Below are positions 7,599 through 14,786 of a stretch of DNA of 16,801 nt, one piece after another. The notes beneath the pieces are model-generated. The model was not told the DNA's origin, made no database searches, and saw only the letters and a program-made list of their open reading frames with translations. The DNA comes from Acidobacteriaceae bacterium (GTDB lineage: Bacteria; Acidobacteriota; Terriglobia; Terriglobales; Acidobacteriaceae): assembly GCA_030044455.1 (NCBI GenBank), contig JASHVU010000214.1, positions 1-16,801 of the forward strand, in the 5' to 3' direction. Every line of letters begins with the position of its first letter. The first letter of the stretch is position 1. A program made the translations under genes and the position numbers.

Positions 7599-7640
7599 GT
7601 TGTGCAGTGAGCGCTTCGTCACCGGCGCCGACTGCACAAC
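7599..7640 (-). repeat. Perfect 10-bp inverted repeat between receptor and regulator genes
   Basis: GTTGTGCAGT at 7599-7608 is exactly complementary to ACTGCACAAC at 7631-7640, with a 22-base GC-rich spacer that contains the GGCGCC palindrome. It starts 12 bases after the receptor stop codon. In minus-strand reading the stem is followed by TGTTTT. It could be a terminator or attenuator for the receptor transcript, or a two-half-site operator in the leader of the regulator gene. The short U run makes a strong intrinsic terminator doubtful. Confidence 0.55.
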
Positions 7641-7652
7641 CCTGATTGTTGT

Positions 7653-10600
7653 CTAGAACCGGAGATTGCCGCGGATTTCAACGTTTCTCGGTCCGTTGGC
7701 CGCCCCAGAAGTGGTGCCGAAAGTGTAATCCTGAACACCCGTATCCATGCCGGCCCAGGCCACATGGTTAAAGGCATTGAGGAATGCGGCCTGAAGTGTG
7801 AAGTTCATCTCTCTGGGGAGCGGCACCACCTTGGTGATAGCCATATCCGTATTAATCCACTTCGGGTCGTGCAACCACATGAGTGTTCCAAACTGTCCGG
7901 CGGTAAAGTTTGGACCGATGTACTGGGTGTTGGCTTGTCCTGCAGTGGAAATGTACTTGGGATCAAAGAGGGTCTTCAGCCCGCTTCCGGCAGGACCCGA
8001 GCGGACACTGATCTGTTTCTGCAACTGAGAGACACTAACTCCATTCAGGCTGACGCCGCCATCGTTCTGGTTCACGGTGTTGGTTCCACCGTAAAAGAGA
8101 TGCGGATCGCCGGTTTCGCGAGTGAGGATCGTACCCACCGTCCATCCGCCGATGACGACATTTGCAATTTTGTTGCCGGCGAGAAACGGCTGGCCATGGC
8201 CGAAGGGAAGATCGTAGCTGCCGCTGAGATGAAATACCTGGCGGATGTCGAAGGAACTGGGGAAATAATTCAGGTGCTTGTTGCGCAATGTGTAAAAGCC
8301 GGGGGAGCTGTTGCCGGAGTTGTTGTTTCCACCACCACCATAGTAACCAGGAGTGATGCTTCCCTGCACGTTATTCTCCAGCGAGTGAGCCCAGGTGTAA
8401 TTGCCGTCGAATTGCGTGCCATGGTTCAGTTTCTGGCGGAAGTCTACCTGCAGGGCGTTGTAGTTGGAGTATCCGTCATTGGTCATCTCTTCGACGCCTA
8501 CTGTGCCGGCCGCGAAGGGGTTCACCTGGAAGAAGTTGATGGGATAAGTTCCGGTGGCTGGCTGGCCAACTACGTTACAACCCGTGAAAGTGGAGATGAG
8601 AGAGCAGAGGTAGCTGGGATTGCCCGCCAATGAATCGGCGAACGCGCCGGCTTGGCCCTGTTGCAGCCAGGTAATGAACTGGCCGTTGGTGTAGTTCGAG
8701 GCCGCTCCGGTGGCGGCAAAGGCCTGATCAAAAACCGGTGTGGGGTTTGATCCCTGGAATGTTGTTCCCCCCGAGGCGGCCAGGTTGGCTTGCGCGGCAG
8801 TGAAATTCTGCAGGAACCCGTTCTCAAAGATATTGACCTCGTTGTAATTCTCCCCCAGCCATTGGTCTCTTGCAACATTGCCAACATAGCGCAACTCAAG
8901 CACATTGTTGGGGCTGAGCTGGCGCTCGACGCCCACCTGCCAGGATTCGACATATGGTTGCTTGATTTTGGGATTGAAGGTGAGATAGCCAGTGCCGCTG
9001 AACGACTGGTACGATTCCGGAATCACAGATTGGAAGGGCGACGGCGAGGTTGATGCGGGCGCGGGAATAGCGCCGCCCAGGTTCACAGAGCCGGCGTTAT
9101 AAAATCCCGGACCAGGCGTGCTACCGTTCGGAGCAACCGGGTTGGAATAGTAGTAAGTATTGAAATTGGCGCCGTTGTTGGAACCGAAATTCCAGAAGTT
9201 CTGTGCCCCCTCGGTGTAGTTCTTGAATGTATAGCTGGCGCGTATGACGGTTAACCCGTTGCCGAAAAGCTTGCCCAGCCGCGTGCCCGGTTCTCCTTGA
9301 GGATTCCATGCGAATCCGATATTGGGCTCCGGATGTACGTAGGTGGGGCTATAGCCCTCAGGATGGGGGCCTTCCACTGGATTCGGGTCGCCTCCCAGGG
9401 TGCCCGGCTTGAAAATCGCACCCGCTATGGTAGGACCCCACAAATCCTGCACCGAGGGGTGGGTATAGAATCCGGTTTCATCTTTTGAAGCGCCGGTCAG
9501 GTCCCAGCGCAAACCGGCGTTCACCGTAAAGTTAGACTTGAGCTTATAGGAATCTTCAATGAACAGCGCGGTTTGGTTGAGCCGCTCGTGCAAATCGAAG
9601 GAGATTCCAGTCTGAAACTGCTTGGTGTACGCATTGACGAACTCGCCGAGGCTGTAGTAGGTCATGCGTCCGGTCAGAGTTGCGTAGAGCCCTTGCACAT
9701 CCCCTACCGCAGAGGGCGGCGCATTGGGAGAGAGTGAGTTTGTCAAAGCATTGGTGACCGGATCTCCAGATGCGATGTAGTTCACTCCGATATAAGGTAC
9801 AAACTGGTTGTTGTAATAGTGATCGATCTCTGTGGTGCTCTGGACGCCGAAAGCCAGCGTATGTTTGCCATGCTGCCAGGTAAAGTCGTCCTTCACGCTC
9901 AGGACCGGATACAGGGAGCCTCCTTTCAGGCTGTTGAAGCCGTTGACTCCGCTATTGAGGCCAAATCCAAAAGCCAGGTCGCCCTGCTCGACCATGGCGG
10001 CAGTGGGCGTCCCTAACCCCTGCGAGTTATAGGTAAAACCCGTGTAGAGATATCCTACCCGGAACGCATTCACGAGATTCGACTTGACAGCCCAGTCAAA
10101 TCCGGTGACAACCTGGTAGTTTCTTTCCACGTTGCTATAGGCCTGGTTGGCATATTGAGGGCCAGGATAGGGAGGGCCTCCAGCATTAATGTTGTAAAAA
10201 TTGCTCGCATTCGCTGATCCGCTCAGACGGAACTTCTGGTTCAGGTTATAGTCGAGCCGCAGCGTGGGGTATTTCTGAACCACCGACCCTTTGTTAATAA
10301 AGTTCAGGTTCTCGTGGTTGATATCCACGGGGCTCAAGGTGGCACCGGCCAATTGATACGTAGATTCAATGTTTGAGATGTCTGTTGCAATCAATGAATT
10401 GATAGTGCCGGGACAGTTCAAACAACCCGCACTCGCGCCGGCTTGCAGCACGTTATCAGTGACCGGCGTGCTGGAGTTGGTGGGATAGTACGAATAGATG
10501 CCGGAGAGCGCCTGGGCGGTGCCCACCTGGGTGACGGCTGTAGAGCTGAAGGGCTGACGGAAATTCGACAAGCTGGCGAAGAAGAATAACTTGTCTTTGA

Positions 10601-11486
10601 GAATCGGCCCGCCGACGCTTCCCCCAAAATCGTTTTCGAGCAGAAATCCCCGCGGTTGACCTACGTCGTTGTTGTAATAGCTATTGGCATTCAACCAATC
10701 GCTGCGGTAATCCTCATACAACTGGCCATGGTATTTGTTGGTCCCGCGCTTGGTCAGGAAGCTGATGTTCATGGCCGCAGTTCCGCCCTGGCTGGCATCC
10801 AGTTCTCCGGTCTGCACCGTCATTTCCTGCACATCTTCCAGACGGTTGGTAGTCGACGGGCCGTCGGCATCGAATCCACCACTCTTAAAGCGGTTGGTCA
10901 TAGTGGAGAAACCATTGGCGCTGATGTCGACCGCTCCGCCAGGAAGGTTGTTGAAGTCGTTGCCCACGGCTCCGGGCACCAGGAAGGCCAAGGGGAAAAG
11001 ATCGCGGCCAGCGATCGGCAAATCGTTGATCTCTTTTAGATCGATGGTAGTGGAAAGCGTGTTTTGCGTGGTATCGAGCAGCGGAGTCGAGTCGCCCGAA
11101 ACCGAAACAGTTTGCGCAGCTGCACCAACCGTAAGGGTAACTTTGAGATCGGTCACCTGGTTGGTCTGGATCGTGACGGTTGGATAGACCTTGGTGTTGA
11201 ACCCGTTCTTGCTGACGGTGAGGCTGTAGTGGGCGGGGTTGAGAAAGGACAGGACCGCATTGCCTATCCCGGCGGTTGTTGCGGTGTGAACGTCATTGGT
11301 TTCGAGATCCTTCAGCATGAGCTGAGCTCCGTTCACGACGGCCCCGCTGGGATCCACAACGGTGACATTCAACGCACCGGTTGACAGGTCCTGCGCCCTG
11401 GCTATCGGAGACGTCGAGACCGCGGCTAAAATCCCGAAGGCAACGATTGTGCCTGCAATCCGAACCATTTGCTCCTTCAACGTCAT
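7653..11486 (-). CDS. Oar-like TonB-dependent outer-membrane receptor with carboxypeptidase-regulatory-like domain
   Basis: 1277 residues from the chosen start. A Sec signal peptide (hydrophobic core about 10-25, cleavage near ARA-QD at 29-33) is followed by a carboxypeptidase-regulatory-like domain (about 38-120; starts GALNVTVVDPSGAVV), a plug region with DLPIAGRDLFPLAFLVPG at 155-172, and a long 22-strand-type beta barrel rich in Asn, Gly and aromatic residues. It ends in Phe (NLRF), as outer-membrane proteins do. This architecture is the Oar-like group that is highly expanded in Acidobacteriota and works without SusD. The substrate is unknown; neighbours suggest oligosaccharide or peptide material. 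The ATG at 11486 follows GGAGGT with 6-base spacing and puts the signal peptide at the N-terminus. An in-frame ATG at 11591 also has a perfect GGAGG site and would add 35 polar residues, so the start is not fully settled. No clear TonB box was identified. Confidence 0.93.
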   Translation of the reverse strand: MTLKEQMVRIAGTIVAFGILAAVSTSPIARAQDLSTGALNVTVVDPSGAVVNGAQLMLKDLETNDVHTATTAGIGNAVLSFLNPAHYSLTVSKNGFNTKVYPTVTIQTNQVTDLKVTLTVGAAAQTVSVSGDSTPLLDTTQNTLSTTIDLKEINDLPIAGRDLFPLAFLVPGAVGNDFNNLPGGAVDISANGFSTMTNRFKSGGFDADGPSTTNRLEDVQEMTVQTGELDASQGGTAAMNISFLTKRGTNKYHGQLYEDYRSDWLNANSYYNNDVGQPRGFLLENDFGGSVGGPILKDKLFFFASLSNFRQPFSSTAVTQVGTAQALSGIYSYYPTNSSTPVTDNVLQAGASAGCLNCPGTINSLIATDISNIESTYQLAGATLSPVDINHENLNFINKGSVVQKYPTLRLDYNLNQKFRLSGSANASNFYNINAGGPPYPGPQYANQAYSNVERNYQVVTGFDWAVKSNLVNAFRVGYLYTGFTYNSQGLGTPTAAMVEQGDLAFGFGLNSGVNGFNSLKGGSLYPVLSVKDDFTWQHGKHTLAFGVQSTTEIDHYYNNQFVPYIGVNYIASGDPVTNALTNSLSPNAPPSAVGDVQGLYATLTGRMTYYSLGEFVNAYTKQFQTGISFDLHERLNQTALFIEDSYKLKSNFTVNAGLRWDLTGASKDETGFYTHPSVQDLWGPTIAGAIFKPGTLGGDPNPVEGPHPEGYSPTYVHPEPNIGFAWNPQGEPGTRLGKLFGNGLTVIRASYTFKNYTEGAQNFWNFGSNNGANFNTYYYSNPVAPNGSTPGPGFYNAGSVNLGGAIPAPASTSPSPFQSVIPESYQSFSGTGYLTFNPKIKQPYVESWQVGVERQLSPNNVLELRYVGNVARDQWLGENYNEVNIFENGFLQNFTAAQANLAASGGTTFQGSNPTPVFDQAFAATGAASNYTNGQFITWLQQGQAGAFADSLAGNPSYLCSLISTFTGCNVVGQPATGTYPINFFQVNPFAAGTVGVEEMTNDGYSNYNALQVDFRQKLNHGTQFDGNYTWAHSLENNVQGSITPGYYGGGGNNNSGNSSPGFYTLRNKHLNYFPSSFDIRQVFHLSGSYDLPFGHGQPFLAGNKIANVVIGGWTVGTILTRETGDPHLFYGGTNTVNQNDGGVSLNGVSVSQLQKQISVRSGPAGSGLKTLFDPKYISTAGQANTQYIGPNFTAGQFGTLMWLHDPKWINTDMAITKVVPLPREMNFTLQAAFLNAFNHVAWAGMDTGVQDYTFGTTSGAANGPRNVEIRGNLRF

Positions 11487-11608
11487 CGATCCACCTCCAT
11501 CAATCTCTTTCGATTTCTGTTTGTCATTCGCCGAAGCTTCATTCTGACCACCATTCGAGCTTGGCGCCCGCAAGAGCTTTTGCCTGGCCATGCTCTGTCC
11601 TCCAGAAC

Positions 11609-11724
11609 TTAAACGCTTATTCCCAAAACCAGGGGCTTTCAGAAAACGTTTGCGATAGGGTTATTTGGCAATTCGGGCCGAGCGTCGGGCGCCTCGAATC
11701 TCCGCGTCTTTAGAAAACGCATTC
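11609..11724 (-). promoter_or_regulatory. Three AAACG-centred motifs downstream of the candidate promoter
   Basis: TTAAACGCTTA (11609-11619), GAAAACGTTTGC (11642-11653) and GAAAACGCATTC (11713-11724) share an AAACGnnTT-like core. The middle one contains the perfect palindrome AAACGTTT, which resembles operators of LacI-family regulators. They lie in the expected transcribed leader, where a bound repressor could block elongation. No LacI gene is present in the window, so this remains a motif observation. Confidence 0.3.
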
Positions 11725-11745
11725 TCAGACCGCTTATGGGATGAA

Positions 11746-11775
11746 ATTATGTATTCGCTTTTGTATTTAACGCAA
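11746..11775 (-). promoter_or_regulatory. Candidate promoter of the receptor gene
   Basis: Read on the minus strand, TTGCGT (11775-11770) and CATAAT (11751-11746) are separated by 18 bases. CATAAT matches the TATAAT box at five of six positions; the -35 matches only its first three. Transcription would start near 11738 and give a leader of roughly 250 bases before the ATG at 11486. The spacer includes TTGTATTTAA on the plus strand, a two-mismatch relative of the TTGTATACAA palindrome found at 14612. Confidence 0.4.
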
Positions 11776-11892
11776 GAGTTTTTTTGCTCATGCTCGCTTC
11801 TTCATTCTTCCTTAGGGTCTACGCCGCGAAAATGGTTGGCGAGACAGAGAGACGGGAAGTAGCCGAAGCGATCACGATATGTTATTGATTCG

Positions 11893-14289
11893 TCATTGTT
11901 TATGGGGTGAAGATTGGTCGGAACCGGCCTCCCGATTCCAGTCCGGCGTGGGCTCATCCAGCAAATTGCGGACAAAAAAGTCCATCAGCCGTCGTTCCCC
12001 ATAGCGTCCGCCGGCCCCATGTCCTCCGCCGGGCACTTCGAGGAAATCAAAGTCCTTGCCGGCCTTGATCAGCCGATCGACCACCTGCAGCGTTGTGGAC
12101 GGATCGACATTTTTGTCCATCTCGCCCATCACCAGCAACAGTTTGCCTTTCAGTCGCCACGCGTTGTCAACATTCGACGACTCGGAGTACCAAGGCCCCA
12201 CCGGCCAGCCCATCCACTGTTCGTTCCACCATATCTTGTCCATGCGATTGTCGTGGCTGCCCGAGTTGGCCACCGCAACCGTGTAGAACTCGGGATGAAA
12301 CAGCAGTGCGCCCATCGCGTTTTGTCCGCCTGCCGAGGTTCCGAAGATGCCAACGCCCTTCGAAATGTCGTACCACGGATACTTTGCCGCAACCGCCTTG
12401 TGCCACAGAATACGGTCGTCGAATCCCGCGTCCTTCAAGTTGTGCCACGCCACATCGTGAAAAGCACGGGAGCGATTGTTGGTGCCCATGCCGTCAATCT
12501 GCACTACAACGAATCCCAACTCGGTGAGGGGCTCGACGCGCGGGGAAAAACTCTTGGGCACAAATGAGCCCTGAGGCCCCGCATAGATGTCCTCAACCAC
12601 GCGATATTTTTTCTGCTGATCGAAGTTGGCCGGCCGGTAAATCACGCCCCAGATTTGCGTTTTGCCATCGCGGCCCGCGGCGTGAAATGGTTCAGCCGGC
12701 TTCCAGCCCGCCGCCACCAGTTGCGAATCGTCGGCCTTGTCCACCGTCATTACCAGGCTGGCGTCTGCGCCGCGGTGCAACTCCATCACCGGCGGCAGGT
12801 CGAGTCGCGAATACGTGTCAACGTAATACTTTCCGTCGTCGGAATAACTCAACGAATGATTGGCTTCAGACGGAGTCAGCGGAGTGAGGCCCGTGCCGTC
12901 AAAGGCGATCTTGTACCCGTGCACATAGTAAGGGTCTTCATCAGGATTCATGCCGCTGGCTTCAAAGTAGATTTCGTGGTTGGCATCGTCGACACGATCC
13001 ACCGCGCGCACCACCCAGTCGCCGTGGGTGATCTGCCGCTCCATCGCGCCCGTCTGTCCGTTGAAGAGATAGAGGTGCTCCCAGCCGTCTCGCTCAGATG
13101 CCCAGATCATCTCTTTGCCATCATCGATGTCGTGGCGATAGTACTTGCCGTGGTCGTATTGATTGTTGATGAGCGGCTCGTAGTTGATAAAAGTGTTGCT
13201 GGTTTCTTCGATTACCGTGCGCGCCTTGCCGTTGGCCGCATCCACTTCAATCACGCGGTACACCTGGTGGCCGCGCTGGTTGTACTCAAAGGTGAAAGCG
13301 TGCGAATCCTTCCGCCACTTGAACCTCAGCATCTCGTAAGGATTGGGGAACAGCGTGTTGTCGATCGGCACTTCCTGTTTTGTGTCGATCTGAAAGAGCA
13401 CCGGCTGATAGAGCGCCAGCACGTCGCCGGGCTTGGGATAGACCATGGTTGAAGTCTCAGGCTGCAGCTGATCGGGAGGGGACGACTCAACGTAATGGAT
13501 GAGCCGCCGATATCCCGGCCGGATGCGATAAATGGCCAAGTGCTTTGAATCAGGCGACCATTCAATCGTCTCCACAGCGTAATAATTGCCCTCAGAGCCG
13601 TCTTCGCTCAGCATGACCGTTTGTTTTTTTGCTTCATCCGGCGCTACCTTTGCCGGGCGTATCGCAATGTTGTAATTCTCAACAAAGGCCAGCCATTTGC
13701 CATCGGGAGAAGTCAAACCGTGCTCCGCTCCGTTGATGGCCTTTGGCGTGGAATCGTAGCCTCCGTCATCGTCATCGTCGTCTGAAAAATCCTCAGGCCG
13801 GGGCAGTTTCTCGCAGGTATACGCCGTCAAATCGCAACGCCAGAGTGCACGTGCGTGCATGAACCTGAAGGCTGATCCGCCTTCTTCCAGGCGCAACCCT
13901 TCAAACGGCAGCGCCTCGGGCTTGATCTCCTCGCCCAGCGCCTTGCTCAGCACCCCGGCGAGCCGCGCAGCGTCGAAGGCTGGCTTGATGGCCTGGGTGT
14001 CAGCGTCCACAAGCATGAACTCGTGGCCGCCGGAAACGGTCCGCCGATAGGTGAAGCGATCGGTTCCCTCAATCCACTGCACATGATCGGGCAGATGCTC
14101 AACCAGCCCGCGATACTTCTGCTGAATGTTGAGCGCGCGCTCATAGTCCGCAGGGGTAAGCTGCGCGGTCGCGGTTGCTGTGAGCGATGCCAGCAAAAAG
14201 AGAACGCAGGCAACGTTTAATTCCAGTCGCTTGAGCTCGGGGCAACGCAGAGACAAAACGCCGCTCCTCTTCAATGAGAGCTGTAGCAT
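11893..14289 (-). CDS. Exported S9 family (DPP-IV-like) serine peptidase
   Basis: 798-residue prolyl-oligopeptidase-family enzyme that trims peptides, typically cutting after proline or alanine near the N-terminus of the substrate. A hydrophobic signal segment (about 25-42, ending ATATAQ) sends it to the periplasm. A DPP-IV-type beta-propeller covers roughly 120-560, and the alpha/beta-hydrolase domain follows. The triad is visible: S652 in GTSAGGQ (DPP-IV has GWSYGG), D725 in GEMDKNV and H757 in GGGHGAG. N727 matches the substrate-binding Asn of DPP-IV, whose equivalent motif is GTADDNV. Unusual is a run of six Asp at 170-175 followed by GGYD in the propeller; it could bind calcium. The ATG at 14289 has AAAGGA nine bases upstream. 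An in-frame TTG at 14256 with GAGGAG in front would remove 11 residues and give a more normal signal peptide. Function is confident to family; exact specificity is not. Confidence 0.93.
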   Translation of the reverse strand: MLQLSLKRSGVLSLRCPELKRLELNVACVLFLLASLTATATAQLTPADYERALNIQQKYRGLVEHLPDHVQWIEGTDRFTYRRTVSGGHEFMLVDADTQAIKPAFDAARLAGVLSKALGEEIKPEALPFEGLRLEEGGSAFRFMHARALWRCDLTAYTCEKLPRPEDFSDDDDDDGGYDSTPKAINGAEHGLTSPDGKWLAFVENYNIAIRPAKVAPDEAKKQTVMLSEDGSEGNYYAVETIEWSPDSKHLAIYRIRPGYRRLIHYVESSPPDQLQPETSTMVYPKPGDVLALYQPVLFQIDTKQEVPIDNTLFPNPYEMLRFKWRKDSHAFTFEYNQRGHQVYRVIEVDAANGKARTVIEETSNTFINYEPLINNQYDHGKYYRHDIDDGKEMIWASERDGWEHLYLFNGQTGAMERQITHGDWVVRAVDRVDDANHEIYFEASGMNPDEDPYYVHGYKIAFDGTGLTPLTPSEANHSLSYSDDGKYYVDTYSRLDLPPVMELHRGADASLVMTVDKADDSQLVAAGWKPAEPFHAAGRDGKTQIWGVIYRPANFDQQKKYRVVEDIYAGPQGSFVPKSFSPRVEPLTELGFVVVQIDGMGTNNRSRAFHDVAWHNLKDAGFDDRILWHKAVAAKYPWYDISKGVGIFGTSAGGQNAMGALLFHPEFYTVAVANSGSHDNRMDKIWWNEQWMGWPVGPWYSESSNVDNAWRLKGKLLLVMGEMDKNVDPSTTLQVVDRLIKAGKDFDFLEVPGGGHGAGGRYGERRLMDFFVRNLLDEPTPDWNREAGSDQSSPHKQ

Positions 14290-14786
14290 CGCGAATCATC
14301 CTTTCGAGAAGTAATCACGCCGAAGCCACGCAGGTTCAGGCAGCTACCTGCACCGGCTTGCCATTCACGCTGAGCGATACCTCAAGGTCAGACCACGTTT
14401 CCTGCAAGTGATACCGACGCCATGGAGCAGCCTCGTCGCGGGCATAGCAGCGATCATAGCCCGATTTTGCCATTGCGTACAATTTTGTATATCAGACTAT
14501 CTGAGATCTGCCGCGCCACTGCTCCAAGCCTTTCCGTCACAGCTAAGCCCTCATAACTCAGCCGCTCTGCGCCCGAACCAAGGCTCTTTCCAGCCCATCA
14601 AAATACGATGTTGTATACAATCTGCTGTTGTTGTATAACTCAATCGATGCGCCGGGGCCGGGGACCGGTGGCCGCTTCTCCTGCGAATCATAGCCCGCCA
14701 AGACAAGCTGAATGCCCTGCGGGAAAGACCCCGTTAAGCCCCGATTGCGCGGCGGAATCGAAACTTCCCATTGTCTGGAGGAACCG
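14290..14786. other. 497-base divergent regulatory region
   Basis: No coding frame here is convincing. The region separates the minus-strand peptidase from the plus-strand Tat protein and must hold both promoters. It contains TTGTATAC-type motifs at 14486, 14612 and 14632. Near 14478-14489 the arms TACAA and TTGTA form an inverted repeat with a two-base gap. On the minus strand TATACA just next to it could be a -10 for the peptidase gene, although no good -35 is seen. Confidence 0.6.
14611..14641 (+). promoter_or_regulatory. Candidate promoter/operator with TTGTATACAA palindrome
   Basis: TTGTATACAA at 14612-14621 is a perfect 10-bp palindrome. The octamer GTTGTATA recurs at 14631, exactly 20 bases or about two helical turns later. 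The same bases can be read as a promoter: TTGTAT (14612-14617) as -35, a 17-base spacer and TATAAC (14635-14640) as -10, for the gene starting at 14787. AT-centred palindromes of this form are typical of GntR/FCD operators, so binding here by the regulator encoded at 6765-7508 would cover the promoter. Binding by that protein is inference. Confidence 0.5.

Larger units (their letters stand above)
11592..11892. other. Receptor-gene upstream region
   Basis: About 300 bases between the S9 peptidase stop and the longest possible receptor start hold no gene. They are noticeably richer in A and T than the flanking genes. They contain the promoter-like sequence and three AAACG-centred motifs listed separately. 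I see no strong terminator after the peptidase gene, so some read-through into the receptor gene is possible. Confidence 0.6.

Noticed and set aside
7509-7637. Longer GntR start (GTG at 7637)
   Set aside because: It adds an Arg-rich tail unlike GntR N-termini and begins inside the inverted repeat; the ATG at 7508 gives the usual length.
8281-8350. Short CCACCA-type repeats resembling a repeat array
   Set aside because: They encode a Gly/Asn-rich loop of the receptor and have no regular repeat-spacer structure.
7764-8633. 289-residue plus-strand frame opposite the receptor gene
   Set aside because: It is antisense to the beta-barrel region, which has the expected outer-membrane features; the long frame reflects GC-rich codon bias.
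12655-13452. 265-residue plus-strand frame opposite the S9 peptidase
   Set aside because: The repetitive Val/Ile/His-rich translation is typical of the complement of a coding strand, and the peptidase triad is intact on the minus strand.
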